Source of the DNA: Morella rubra
Lineage: Eukaryota > Streptophyta > Magnoliopsida > Fagales > Myricaceae
Length of the DNA stretch: 64,000 nucleotides
Reading direction: 5' to 3'
NCBI GenBank assembly: GCA_003952965.2
Contig: RXIC02000048.1
Span: forward strand, 186,001-250,000
Part shown: one piece after another, positions 38,061 to 51,536 of the stretch
How positions within the stretch are numbered: position 1 is the stretch's first letter
Layout: each line of letters opens with the position of its first letter
Notes under the pieces: generated by a model
What the model saw: only the letters and a program-made list of their open reading frames with translations
Told to the model about the DNA's origin: nothing
Database searches by the model: none
Program-made: the position numbers and the translations under genes

Positions 38061-38503
38061 TAAGTTAAATCCTAGGAAAAGGTATCTGTGTTCTATCCAG
38101 TGACCTATGTATATCAAATGTTAAAAATAGGCTCAAAGATCTGTTTATATATGATTCATTTTAGTGGATTCCTTGTTTTTGGGTCCACTTTTATTTTTAT
38201 TTTTTTAAAAAAAGGAACACCAGATTTACATCCTAGTGATGCAATGAGGAACAAAGAGAGCAGAAGTTGCACTCTATTTGCAGCCGAGAAGGCTGAGCTG
38301 CAGTGAAGATAAGTGGATCTCTTGCACAAGCTGATAACGAAGCATATTGTAGGAAAAAAACAAAAAGTGCCAACAAGGAGTTCATAGTCTCCTCGCTGCC
38401 AGCGCCTTCTTCCCAATTGAACCCCTAGCCATTGGCCCATTGGAGCAAAACCACGGCGGCAAAAGCTGTTTGGCTGCAGATGGAGTTATATATGTTTAAT
38501 ATA

Positions 38504-38898
38504 GGGGAAAGTACAATTTTTCACCCACGAACAACCATAGATTTTACATTTTGTACCCTAAACTATCAATTTTGACACATTGCACCCTCTAACTACCAAT
38601 TTTTAACACTTTGCACCCTTTATCAAATTTTTAGACTAAAATGACGATAATGTCCTTGACTTTTTGCATATATTGATATTGTTGTCAATTCATTAATTTT
38701 TCAAGGGTATTATTGTCAAATGGAGGGTGCAAAGTGTTTAATATTAGTAGTTGGAGGGTGTAATGTGTCAAAGTGGGTAGTTTAAAGTGCAAAGTATCTA
38801 ATATAGGTAGTTTGAGGGTGCAATGTCTTAAAGATGGTAGTTTTAGGTGTAATGTGTCACTATCCCAGTAGTTTATGGGTAAAAAGTGTATTTTCCCC
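38504..38898. mobile_element. Mutator-type MITE with perfect 9-bp target duplication
   Basis: A 395-bp element with inverted ends GGGGAAAGTACAATTTTTCA and GGGGAAAATACACTTTTTAC. It is flanked on both sides by TTTAATATA (38495-38503 and 38899-38907), the 9-bp duplication typical of Mutator-like elements. The right half holds several diverged tandem units of the form GTAGTTNGAGGGTGCAATGT, with a related inverted array on the left. Confidence 0.85.
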
Positions 38899-38907
38899 TT
38901 TAATATA

Positions 38908-41150
38908 ATTCGAGTCATGAGTTTTTTTTTTAAATTTTTATTTAAATTGGTTTTGGGCCAAAATCGGCCCTTTTAAACTCAGCTCGAAGAAACTCAAATT
39001 TGAAGGCCAATTTTTGCGACTCATTAGAGTACGGTGTTTAGGCGATAAACTTGTAGGAGAAATATTGGCTTTTGTAATGAGAAATTGACTTCACTTCAGA
39101 TGAGAAAGGGGGTGGTGGCCCAATTTTTTTGAAAAAAAAATATTTTTTAATGCTAAAAATACTTTCCCAACTCTTTTTACACCTTCATATACCATTTTGT
39201 CCCATGCCAATATTTTTTGAACAAATCCTCTTTGTAAGGCCAAAAATACTATCCCTTTTTTTACACCTTCAAATATCATTTATCCTTAAAATAAATGACA
39301 CAAATTTAATGCTTTAAAAATAATATCCTTTAAAATGATAACAAATAAGAAATGAATTAAAGTATCTTTTAAAATAAAAATAAATGCTAATGGAATTAAA
39401 AGTTCACGCATAGATGCAATTTATTTTATGACGTAAATACCGGTTTTTGTTTATATTGTTATTTATTTTCTTAATTTCACTTTTTTTTTTAAAAAAAAAA
39501 AAACTCTTGATTTCGTCTCACCCTTGAAAAAGTTAACACAAATAAATTACCTAGTCCACCAAGTTTCTTCTGTCGCTTTACATATGACAACTTTAACTTA
39601 ATTTTTTTTTTTTTTTGCTATCTCAGTTATGTAAATTCATTCTCGCTTTTTAACTTCTAATCTCTTTCAATTTCAAGTTTTTTTTTTCCTCTTTTAGTTG
39701 CTAATTTTAATTCCTAGTAAACATAAAAAATAATTATTTTCATGAACTATTCAGGAAGTTCTTTCTTTTTTCTGGACCACATTTTAGAAATTGAATTATA
39801 GAAAGTAGGAGTACATTTGGCAACTGTCGCTCGGAATTGATTTTTTGTTCTGCAAATTCCATGCTCTGATTTCTGCGCCATGCCCCACCTATTTCCTGAC
39901 ATTTCACTGTGCACTTCCAGTTACCTTCCAACCTTGCATGCATGCATGTGAATGGGCTTTGCATAATCGGGCCCCCTCGCAAGTGGAACCCTGGCCCAAA
40001 TTTGTGACATTGGCCCATTGCCTCCTTTTAGTTTCTTTCGCTCCTAGGCAGCCAATAACTTCTAATGTTGCCAAACTGCTAGGACATGTAATATGTGACT
40101 TCTCAACCCCATGACTTTCACCAGAGACCTCTAGCTCCAAGAAACATGAGCAACATGTAATATATTGAGAAGCACCTCCACCAATAAACCATTGAGATGA
40201 GTATTTCTATTTACATTACACTGCTAGGCCACAACTCTTGGAGTAATTTCTCAAAAAAAAAAATTGATAAAAACTCATCTCATGTGAAGCACACAGCTTC
40301 CACAGCCAGGCAAAAATCACTTCTGTACTCCGCAGTTTTAACCAATCCACGACAGTCCCTTAGAACCATTGAATACTTATTTGGCTCTTGTTAATGGCAT
40401 TTTGTTTGCTTAGTTACTGTAAAATGTGGTAGTGAATTGCCCAAGGAATAAGATAGAGGAAATATGGAATAAGATAGAGAAAACATATTCACCGGGGGCA
40501 ACCCCATGGCTGATTGGGGGTCATTATTTGTTCCATTTGCAATTGATTTAGTGTAAGGGGGGCTTGCACAATTGACCTTACATATATTTATCCTTGCGCA
40601 GACCTCGTGCATAACTCACTTTCTATATATACAGAGACCGTACGAAGACAATCTCTATAAAGTTCACACCATAGTTGCGATCAGTTCCCTCCACCATTCA
40701 CTTTTGCAGTTGAAATCATTATCAACTCAACTACAATCAGGCTGCATATTTTCAAACCCATAAATACCACAAGCTATAAAGAATGCATTTTTGAACTTGT
40801 GAACCCATATATGTGTGTGCATGCACATTATACTGATGGAGCACACACTTTTGAAACACACCTCTCCCCCTCCCCTTTTCGCCTCCTACAAGTCCCAAAA
40901 GTCGTATATTTGTGTATCACGAGCCAATTCATTCATCACATCAGCCAAACTAATAACATCTTTGACCTTTAAAAAAATATAGGGATATGCGGGGACTTAC
41001 TTGTGGTAAACTTGTGCATAATGGCAAAAACACACATTTAACGAAATGAAAGCAATTGTTCCCCAGTAGTTTTCCATGTCCTTGCACCTTTCCATATTTT
41101 CCAGGCTAGTCCATTCAACTACAGAGGAGATTATAAGATGATCATAGTTC
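38908..41150. other. Intergenic, no gene recognised
   Basis: AT-rich with poly-A and poly-T runs. A diverged direct repeat lies at about 39150-39290 (AAAAATACTTTCCC, TTTTTACACCTTC; then AAAAATACTATCCC, TTTTTACACCTTC). No coding region was supported. Confidence 0.5.
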
Positions 41151-41179
41151 AAAAATTAATACCAGCACATGTTGGGATT

Positions 41180-42450
41180 AAAGAGTTAGAGGCATTAACT
41201 ACCTTAGCTAAAATATATTACCCAATCTCCATAATCTAAACATAGAAACAACATCCAATATCGTATGCATAGTTGATCATTCTGCTAAATGCTGAGCGCT
41301 ACCGAGTGATCTTGTACACTAGCATCCTTTTCAGCACCTTGAAATGGTTCTTCAGAATATCAAAACACCGTTCCACAATGTTCCACAACAATGAATGTCA
41401 TTTGTTAAATAGCTCTCTGTAACTAGTTGGCAACTCTCCATTTTCAAAGTCCTCTACGTGGTACCTTTCTCTTTGAAAGAGGTGCATATAACTCCCGTCA
41501 TTGGAAAGTCAGAGTCCATCCCATAGGAATAACCTACCACAAATTTCAACATTTCATAAACATACAATGCATAAGTACATCATATTACACGTACACCATT
41601 CAATCTCTCTGTATGCAAACTAGCTCACGATGTCCAATTCCCATCTGAAGAGAACATTCATCAATTTATTTCCACTATAACAATTCCCTCTCTTCTTATA
41701 CTGAGTATAAAAATTTGTAAGTAGTCATTTGCAATTATCATAGGAAAATAAAGCATGACGACTCATCTGATAACACGACAATTTAACAAAGTTTTAATAA
41801 TCTAGAAACTCTCACCATTCTCTCTAATACTTATCATCGGTTGGTCTCGGAAAACCCATATCCTCTCGCGTAACTTTATCCATAAATACTTGTGCGTCAT
41901 TTGTTGAACCCTCTCATCCTGTATATACGAACGTGAACATTATATTGAAGTCCACCATGCACAAGACGTTTTGTGTTATTGTGCCTTTCCTGGATCGGAA
42001 AGTCGTTTGCTGCTCTTTTGGTACACATGCTTTAATAAGTGTGCCATCTAGAGCGCTAATGCAGTGCTGTCACAATCGTCGAAAAAATAATTTATTTCAT
42101 GGGTCAGTTACTTTAACCTGGAACAACTTGGTTACCATAAAATTTGTATGAGACAATGAAAGACTATGTACCTAGAACCATGAGTAATACTTCATTCTAC
42201 TCCTGATGTATGAGTGAACCATGGATGTGTGCATTGGCCGTAAAGTTTATCTTCCCCATTTTCATATTGCTCGCACCGTGTCCTTGAAGTGACAGTGCAC
42301 TGTCTGTGTGGAGTGCTGAAATCTATCGCCAACCGCTCTCATTGTTGGCGTGTGTGCGAAGATGAAGAGAGTCATGGGCTTAATGTTATTGCATACTTCA
42401 TTTTGTTTAATGTTATTGCTGCCACTGGGGACGATATCTCTTCCTAAAAA
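41180..42450 (-). pseudogene. PIF/Harbinger transposase relic (HARBI1/ALP1-like nuclease)
   Basis: Minus-strand fragments follow a Harbinger DDE nuclease. Near 42060-41900 are ALDGTLIKACVPKEQQ, TFRSRKGTITQNVLCMVDFN and FTFVYTG, the catalytic-core blocks. Near 41470-41270 are LPTSYRELFNK and NIVERCFDILKNHFKVLKRM, the C-terminal helix region. About 42430-42200 resembles the N-terminal part (SERFQHSTQTVHCHFKDTVRAI). Multiple stops and frame changes make it dead. No terminal repeats or 3-bp target duplication were located, and no Myb-like partner ORF was recognised upstream. Confidence 0.75.
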
Positions 42451-43310
42451 TTGTCAACCAAAGAAAAAAAAAATGGGCATAGAATCACAATCAAATTCAG
42501 CGTCCACTATTAATACTTCCCTCTAACTATAAATATTTAGGGCTCCATGAACAAATTGATGCAGAGTATTTCTACAACAAAATTCAAACATTATTGCTAA
42601 CAAGTGCACACTTTTCATAAGTAAACAAAACACTCTTTTAATAAAATTGTAACACATTCACTTTATTCATATTTTTGGTATTTTCGTATGGCATTAGATT
42701 ATAGTTTGTGTATATTACTCTCTATAAATATTATGGTTTATTTTTTATTATCCTCTAGCATCACCTTATGAAACATTATACTTGTTTCAATGTGTTTTGT
42801 GTATTTCTAAGAATCTCATTACATATGCTCCCAATATTTGTTAATTATGTCCCTGTTACGATTTTAAATTATGGATTTATCACTAGGCCGATGATATGGT
42901 GCTACTAGCTATTTCTTTTAGTCAAAAAACATATCCTATTTTACGTTGTTTAACTAATTGTTGAAAATATATATTGCAGATAAGCTATAGTGGAAACATA
43001 AAGTTGTCATAGGAACACAAAACATGCGGGCTACTCCCAGTGTGAGTTCACTTGCATGGTCTACTTCCATGTGTTTGCCTCGGTGAAATCGTGTTAATGA
43101 GGCCATCCATCTCCAACATTGGAAATGGAAATGCAACCGAGTTCCTTATTATGTGCTATACGGAGCTAGTTACAACAAAGCAACACTTGCAAAAAAATAC
43201 CTCCCGTTTGTTCACTACACCGCTGGGCACTGAAGTCATGGCACGAAATAATATCATGTCATACCCTGTGTTAGTACTTACCCTCTCGACTTGCATATAG
43301 GAATCACATG
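42451..43310. other. Flank of the Harbinger relic, unassigned
   Basis: No recognised protein. It may include decayed 5' sequence of the Harbinger element, but no domain could be named. Confidence 0.3.
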
Positions 43311-46300
43311 CACACATATTGGGGATTACCGCACGATAACCCTTATAATCTCCTAATGCCCTCGAAATAATTTATTTAGCTGAAGACTTGTTATTAACAT
43401 AGTTATTGGATAGAAGGAAGGTCGTTAAAAATTTAAAGGTCGTTAATCGATTAAGAAACTTGAACAAAAAAGATAAAATAGCACAAAATATTAAATCGGG
43501 ACAATAGTACTTTATTTAGGAAAATCTTAGTAACGACTTAGGTTGAAAACAGATTGATATTAACAATGATTAAAGCAAGATTAAAGGAAATAAATAAACT
43601 TGTAGAAGTAAACAACAGAAAGAATTCACATTTTTCCTTTGAATAGAATACAGTTTGTACAAAAGGGGTCTTTTGAGAGGACTACAAAAGAATAGGTCTA
43701 CGAAATACAAAAATGTGAGCTTCCTATAGCCCACCAAGCCTATACGATCAAAGGTTCAAAAACAGATTGAAACAATACCATCAAAAGAACATAAAAGAAA
43801 CAACTAAAGGGTTACCAAACAGACCCTGTACCACCACCTTGCTCAATGATATAAAGACAAATGCAATAAAAATTAAAGGGGTGAGTCCTACAGACTCAGT
43901 AAGATGGGAAAAGGGACATGTCACACAACAGACAATCAGTAGAGGATATAGTAAGTAAGGATGCAATAAATAAGGAACTGATAACAATAAACAACATTTC
44001 AAAGTATGCTTGATGTAATGCAAAATGACGCATCTGTTTCCCAGTCATTTTTCTCTTTCTTTTTCCGATCTAGTAGAGGTGTCCCTACTGTGCTCTGTTT
44101 AACCCTCAGTGTCAGGGTTGTGCGTTCCTCCTCTCCTTTGGGACTGTCCCGTGCATCACGCACACCAGGCCCCGGTTAGGCAAACCTCGTACCATTTCTT
44201 AGGGAAACCACCCACTATTTCCATTATTAGTGGTGGCTTGCACATTTTCCATTGTGAACGGTACCGTCACCCGATCTCAGGACCACCTCTAGGTATAGGT
44301 TCTTTCCAGTCTTTAGTACTTTCCATACCCATGAGATGATTATGTATCATGTAGTGAAATATGACCCATTAACAAGCATATACAATTTAGAAGCTTATAG
44401 ATGCTTTAATAAGAATATAACACAAACATGTAGTTTCATAAACTTGCAAAAGCAATTCATTCTAAAGAAATGATTTAATGCTGAGCTGATTTATTCCTTT
44501 TCTTTTATTTCGTTTTTCCTAACTTGTCAACTATTCTAGGTTTTTCTTATTAACCAAAAGTTATTGGGCCTATTGGGCCCCATGATGGAGTGCCTCAATA
44601 TGTATAGATCTGGGCCTCATAATTTAAGACCCTACTTTTTATTTTATTTTATTTTATTTTTGCTTAATGGGCCGGTTTGACCCCTTATGAGGCCTTGTGA
44701 TGTGGGCCTCGAATTTTAATGGGCTTGGACCCAAATTTTTACCTTGAGACCTCTAAACAGAGCCCAACATTGACATGGACTAAGATTTCACATTTGGACA
44801 TTTTTACCCCTGATTTTTACTGTAAATCCCAAAACTGCCTGATGGCCTCTATGGTCATTTCTACCCCTTTTACACATCTTTTCTTCTTGAAATTTTTAGG
44901 GTTCATTCTAATACATCTTAGTGACCTGATACAAAAAGTTTTAGAGCTTGAATCAACATATTGACACCTGCAATGATGTATTTTGTGACCGGGTACCATA
45001 AATAACACAAAAACATTCACGCATGTCCTCCTTTTCTTCTTTTACTGAACATGGTGGTGATCTCTAGCCCATTTGTGAGTTTAGATCTATTAGAAACACA
45101 TTAATGCATGTCACCTTGTAAAGAGAGCATAGCTTCATGAATCAACATCCAAAATGTCAAATTTTTACAAGGATATCAAAAGGACAACCATGCATCGCCA
45201 CTCCTATCCTTAGCCAACCGGTGGTTTTTTCGAGCTCCACTTGAGCCCTTAAATCATTGACTGTGACCCTTTTTCTAACACATAACAGCTCTTGCATTAA
45301 CAAGTTACAAAGGATTCAAGCATGCAACAAGTTTCACACAAAAACTAACACTTTTCACAAGAGAATCCTCCGATATAGTCATCTTACACATGCAAACAAC
45401 AATCTCAAGAACTTTGTGAAAACTCTAAGAGCAGAAACGTTCCTTGCAAGAAAACAACACCAATCTTATAAAATGACCCGCATAACCAACATGGATGCTC
45501 TAACCCTTACCTAGGCTTGGTTGCAAACTTTCCTTCTCTTTCTTTTTCTCTTAGACTTTTCATCAAACACCTAAGGCACATCAAGATTTTCCAACACCTC
45601 AAAAACCTAACTTTCTTCAATTAAAACTTCACAAACCTAACACGCAACTAGAATTAACATCTAATATCACATGCAAAGAAATTTGACAAATGAAATCTTT
45701 GCGTCTCAACAAATGGCTCACGGGTCCCCTTTATTATTAGAGAAGAATTTCTAATCCCCTTTCCTTGCTCTTCTTAGCTTCTCTAGCTTGATCAGAACCA
45801 ATTTGCAATAAAAAGACAATGACATGTCACAATCTTGCAGAATATTGCAGAAAAATGAGAAGGGAGAATTTTCCAAAACCCAAAGCTCCTATCACTCGGC
45901 AGCATCCAACTTCTCCTTGCCCCTCTTTTTCTTCTTCTCTTCTTCTTCTTCTCTCTCTCTCTCTCTCCAATCGAGTCTCACCTCTTGGGCTAGACAAACT
46001 AAATCTCCAGCCCACCTCATCTAATTATAAAGCCCAATTAATGCATCCCCAAGCCTAGCAGCATAAGGCATACACGTCTAGCCCCTAATCTGATTTCTCC
46101 AAAGTCCATTAGGCCCAAAATGCAAGGTTCAAGCCTTAATCCATTAATCAATGTCATCCCACCAAATCCTATAATTCAATTAAGCTACTAATCAAGGCTA
46201 GAGATAACAAAGCATAAGAGTGATTAAATAAAAATTAAAGAACTTGATCCTACTAATTTACAAGGCTCAAAACTTATTCAAGACATGAAATATTTAGGTT

Positions 46301-47369
46301 ATCAAGCCTATTAGTTAAAGAAAGAAATAATTTAGCAAAATGATTAACGGAATTTTATTTCGACAAAAGGACATTATAGTCTTAATTAGAAATTAAAGCC
46401 ATGAGATCAAAAGTTTATAAAATTTTAAAAATGAAGATGCTGTTATTTCATAAAATATATCAAAGTATCATATAAGCATTTTATTTAACCTTGAAAAATA
46501 AATACAAACATTAATTATTAATAATGGATATTAAGAATATAAATTTTCTTATAAGCAAATTTTTAACACAAAAAGATAAAAAATGGGAATTTAGTCAAGA
46601 ATAGGTAAGAAATGTATTTCTTAAGAAATTTCCACATTAAATAAAATATAGCATCTAAGCTTAGCAAATAAAAATCAAATATCGAGATTAAAGCTATAAT
46701 TTCTAGAAAACTAAAGAAAATGCCAACAAAATTAACTTAATCATTAAATTGAATATTTATTAATGAAATTTCACTCACTAGAAATTTTAAAAAGCTAATA
46801 GATAACAAAAGGTTTCAAATAAAGGGTAATAATGACATTTTATAAAATATTAGCACATAAAGATAATCTATAAGATTAATAATTTCAAATCTTCATAAAA
46901 CTCTCACTTTCACTAATTAAGATAGCTTTAGGAAAAATAAACGGGAGAGATATCACATATCACCTACCTTGTTGTCGCCTTTGAACGTGTACACTGCCTC
47001 AAGCCTTTCTAATGTAGTTGCGATCACCAATCTGGAGCTCATCAAATAACCATACTAACAAGCGTGGTGGGTTGGCAGCTTCAACAATCAAAGTGGTACA
47101 AAGTATTTTACATATGCGGAGAAATGGTAGCCAGCAAAGAAACCCCCTTGTCGCCTTAAACACTCACCGATCCCACGTCATTTCAGCTATTTAGGGCCCA
47201 CTAAGAGATTTTGCAGCAACCCCATCTAACCTTCGCCTTCTCAATAAATTCTAAACAAACCCAAAATCCATTTAGGCAACCATCGTACTTGTACTAATGA
47301 AACGGGACCATCCTCCTTTTTTGAATTTACCCAAAATTTTACACGGACGCCATTCGCATAAAGCCTTTA
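43311..47369. other. Gene-free 4 kb, LTR-like in character
   Basis: No coding homology on either strand. The composition (a GC-richer block at 44060-44330, a pyrimidine-rich block at 45500-45560 and 45910-45970, then AT-rich DNA) resembles the long solo LTR at 8840-11201 in general arrangement, but I could not fix TG...CA ends or a target duplication. It may be an old long LTR; this is inference. Confidence 0.3.
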
Positions 47370-48154
47370 TGTTAGGATACCCGGTCAAGGATTCTAAAAT
47401 AATCACCAACTCCTCCACGCGATCCGCTCCAACACCACAATCGATCCTCCCGAACCGTTTCAAGTAACACACGGGCGTGGTAAATAGGATATAACACACA
47501 AGAAATGAAGAATACCTCACTGATGATACATGCCTAAAACAACTCAACTCAAAAGGAAAACTAATCTTCTAGTTTTTTTGAGAAATATCATAAATCTAGA
47601 ATATATGATTTATTCAATCATTCACCACAAGGAAATCAATCTATGAAGATACCTCCATAAAGTGCTTGATCTCGTCCACTGCCCTACACGGTGGCGCCGC
47701 CGCCATGCTCCTCCATGGGTGGTGATGCTCCTCCGACTCCCCAGGCCATGCTCGTCACATCCCGCCCAGTCACCGCTAAGGTGGTGGTGCTCCGCTGGCT
47801 GTGTGGGTAGCCACTCTTGATCATCTTTGCTGGTTGGCTTGGCTGGTGGCCAAGTCTTGCTGTGGCACTATGTCAGGCAAGTCTCGGTGCTGGCCATGAG
47901 CTTGCCATGGCATGTCTGCGGTTGGCTGGCTGGCATACCAGGCATGTGCATTGTTCGGCTGTCATGGCTTGTCACTGATGCCATGGCATGGGTGTGGTAC
48001 TTTGGTCGTGCGCACTATAAGCGTGTCATGTGCTCCTGCCGCGCGCGCTGTGGGCATGTCAGGGGCGCCCATGGGTGTCACTGGCGCCGCATCTTGCAAC
48101 CTATCCTCCCACTCGTGGCCGTGTAGGCCATGGTCTTCACTTGGAATCCTTTCA
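47370..48154 (-). repeat. 3' LTR of the chromovirus
   Basis: Reading on the minus strand it starts TGAAAGGATTCC just after the pol 3' end and finishes CCGGGTATCCTAACA. It aligns by eye along its length with the solo LTR at 58772-59901, which shares both ends. It is shorter (785 versus 1130 bp). Confidence 0.7.
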
Positions 48155-50717
48155 TTCATTCTTCCATGAAGTGTACCCTTGTCCTCAAGGGTAAAATTTG
48201 GGAACCTTAAGGCTATGTCATCATAATCCTCCCAATTGCTTCCCCTCTAGGTAGCCCACTCCCCTACACCAATACTCTTCAAATCTTCCTTCTAATCCTC
48301 TCCCGCGGTACCATCTTGTATTCAAGAGTTTTCACGGGTTGTAGGAGCATTCTACCTTCCTCACCGAAGGAAGACAATTCTTCTATAATCAAGCTAGGAT
48401 CCCCAACTCGTCTCTTGAGGAGAGACACATGAAACACCGGGTGAAGTCTTGAGGTTGGTGGCAATTCCAACCGATATGCAACTACTCCAACCGGGCAGCC
48501 ACCTTTGAATGGCCCATAGTACCTCTTCTCAAGCTTGTAGCTTGCCTTTCTCTTCATTGTCTTTTGGCCATATGGTTGAAGCTTCAAGTATACAAAGTCC
48601 CCGGGCTCAAACTCTTCTAGTCTTCTCCCTTTGTCATAATATTTCTTCATGCTCGATTGAGCCTTCTTAAGCTCCCTCTTCACCTTGGCTAGGATCTCAT
48701 CTCTAGTGATCAAGGCTTCCTCCACCTCTGCATTCTTAGCCGTGCCCTTCTCATAAGTCACCAAAGTAGGAGGCTTCCTCCCATACACAACTTCAAATGG
48801 GCTAAGTGTGATGGAAGAGTGGTATGTTGTATTATACCAATACTCCGCCCATGACATGTATTCCATCCACCTTGCTTGCTCATCATGGCAATAGCATCGC
48901 AAGTATTGCTCCAAGTACGGTTGACCACCTCTGTTTGGCCATCGGTCTGCGGATGGTATGAAGAACTTGTCTTCATTTTGCTCCTTTGTAGTGCAAACAC
49001 TTCCTTCCAAAAGGAGCTCATGAACACCCGATCCCGATCCTGGTCTGTCACTATGGTTCTAGGGAAACCATGGAGCTTCACCACGTTATCCACAAACACC
49101 TTAGCCACACTCTTCATAGTAAATGGATGCTTAAAGGGTATGAAGTGAGCATACTTACTTAAGCGATCCACCACCACCAAGATCACTTCGTACCCTTGAC
49201 TTGTGGGCAAGCCCTCCACAAAATCCATGGACAAGTCTTCCCATATAGCTTCCGGTATGGGCAAGGGCTGCAAGAGACCCGTAGGGGCCCTCGTATCATG
49301 TTTGGCCTTTTGACACACGTCACATTCAGCCACCCACTTCTTCACACTACTCTTTAGGCCCTCCCAATAGAAGAAATGCTTGACCCTCATATAGGTCCTA
49401 AGCCACCCGAATGACCACCTTCTTTGCTATGGTGGAAGTGAGTGAGAATCTCCTTCCTCAAGTTTGGCACGTCGGGCACATAGACATAGGACTTGTAGTA
49501 GATAAGCCCATCCCGCAATTTGAATCCGGTCACCCCATCACATGGGCTCTCAAGCTTCTCTATGATCTCTTGAGACCTCGCATCCAACTCCACGGCCTCT
49601 CTAAGCTTGTCCATATCCTCCATTCAGCTCCACTCAAGCACTAAGTTCGGCCTCATCTTCATAAAGAGTCCACATCATTGGACTTCCCTCCTTCCTTGAC
49701 AACGCATCAGCCACCTTATTCTCCTTGCCGGGCTGATATACAATGTCATACTCGAATCCCAGAAGCTTCACAAGAAACTTTTGTTGCTCTGGCGTCACGA
49801 TCTTTTGTTCTAGCAAGTGTCTCAATGCTTGTTGATCGGTCACGATAGTGAACTTTCTTCCCAAGAGGTAAGGTCTCCACACCTTCACCGCATGCACGAC
49901 CGCCAACATTTCTCTTGCATAAGTGCTCCATGCCTTCTTCATTGGCCCTAAGGCCTTGGAGATATAAGCAATGGGCCTCCTTTCTTGAGCTAGCACCGCC
50001 CCAATCCCTTCTCCACTTGCATCGATATACACTTCAAATGGTTTCTTGAAGTCAGGCAAGGCCAAGACGGGTGTCTTGGTCATGGCTCTCTTCAAGTCCT
50101 CGAAAGCTCTCCTTCCATCTTCGGTCCATTCAAAGCCCTCCTTTTTCAGCATCGAGGTAAGTGGCTTGGCTATCAATCCATAGCCTTGCACGAACCTTCG
50201 ATAGTAGCCCGTCAAACCAAGGAATCCTCGCAAGGCCGACACATCCTTGGGTAAGGGCCAATCCACCATAGCTTCCACCTTCCGCTGGTCCACTTTCACT
50301 CCTTGGCCCGATATGATGTGGCCAAGGTACTCCAGCTCTTCTTGCATAAAGGCGCATTTGGAAGCCTTGATGAAGAAGTGGTGCTCCTTCAAGATCATCA
50401 ATACTCGCTCCAATTGCTCCAAGTGTTCCTCCACATCTTCGAGTACACCAAGATGTCATCGAAGAATACCAATACAAACTTCCTCAAGAATGGCTTGAAT
50501 ATGGCATTCATAGCCGCTTGGAAAGTTGATGGGGCATTACATAGCCCAAAAGGCATCACTAGGTACTCATAATGGCCGGAATGAGTCCTAAATGCCGTCT
50601 TGTGGGTGTCTTCCTCCTTCATTCGGATTTGATGGTATCCGACTCTCAAATTCAGCTTGATGAACACATGAGCCCCCTGCAACTCATCAAACATCTCATC
50701 CACCGTGGGTAGGGCTG
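47370..50717 (-). mobile_element. Ty3/gypsy chromovirus, 5'-truncated: RT, RNase H, integrase, 3' LTR
   Basis: Minus-strand pol in the usual order. Reverse transcriptase part is 50703-50398 ([17 protein letters not shown], then the FFDDILVYS box). RNase H follows to about 49634 (KPFEVYIDASGEGIGAVLAQ, VTDQQALRHLL). The H2C2 zinc finger and integrase core lie at about 49620-48760 (CDVCQKAKHDTRAPTGLLQP, MDFVEGLPTSQG). A chromo-type tail lies at about 48460-48280 (HPVFHVSLLKRRVGDPS). Gag, protease and the N-terminal part of reverse transcriptase are absent. Homology stops at about 50717 against unrelated DNA. It is broken, with a few interruptions, but retains long readable stretches, so it is younger than the other retroelement fossils here. 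Confidence 0.85.
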
Positions 50718-51420
50718 GCCAAGTAACCGGGTAGACCGGTCGGACCGACCAACCTGGATCAAAATCGGACCGATTTTTGCCAAAATCGGTCCCTTTTCTG
50801 ATACTGGGTTTACCGGTCCGGTTCCGGGTTACTTATATGGAAAACCGGAGCTGGACCGGAGTATATCACTCCAAACGGGTCCCTAATAACAACGATTTTT
50901 ATTTTTATGATAAAAGGGAAAAGAAACTATCATAGAATAACCACCAAGGTCCCAGAAGACAGGACAAGAGCAAGTGGCGAAATAGAGAATTTGATCACAT
51001 TTGCAGCCCGTGTGAGACACGTTCTCGAAGCAGCCAACACCCAAGCCTAAGTCTCCTCACCGCTCCCCCTAAGCTCCATGCCACCAAAAAAAACACACCA
51101 AATAAAAACATATCCATATTCTCAAAAAAATATGCTCGAGTTCCTCACAATCACTCACGACTCATACATTCACCAACGAAACATAACATTATGTCAGAAT
51201 AATTATAGCTTGAACGGTAAGAAAATATTGATTATTATAAAAATAATTTTATCAACAATTAGTGTCCTTCTATGCCCACGTTGGCACCATAGATGGTAAT
51301 TTTCAGTTCCAGAACAATCTCAAGACCAGACCACACAACCGTAAATGGAATTCCCACGACTTCCACCTCGGTCGGTCCAAGAAGTGCGCACTCAATTTCC
51401 CTAATTTTGAACTATAACAT
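50718..51420. other. Unassigned segment abutting the truncated chromovirus
   Basis: It begins GGGCTGGCCAAGTAACCGGG and is rich in ACCGGT-type motifs for about 150 bp, a pattern seen at the ends of some plant DNA transposons. No matching opposite end was found. The rest is AT-rich and non-coding. Confidence 0.3.
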
Positions 51421-51536
51421 TTTTTCTAATAACTTTCCTAGTATATATCTCCAAGACAAATAATATATTACAACATTTTATACATATTCAAACACGCCCG
51501 TAAAAGTCAAAATATATAAGGCTCTTCCAATTTCCT

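Noticed and set aside
44060-44340. GC-richer block considered as an exon
   Set aside because: No conserved protein similarity could be named and no splice-bounded reading was found; treated as part of the LTR-like region.
47827-48169. Open frames rich in W, C and G on the plus strand
   Set aside because: They are antisense to the chromovirus 3' LTR and arise from the same GC-rich LTR repeats.
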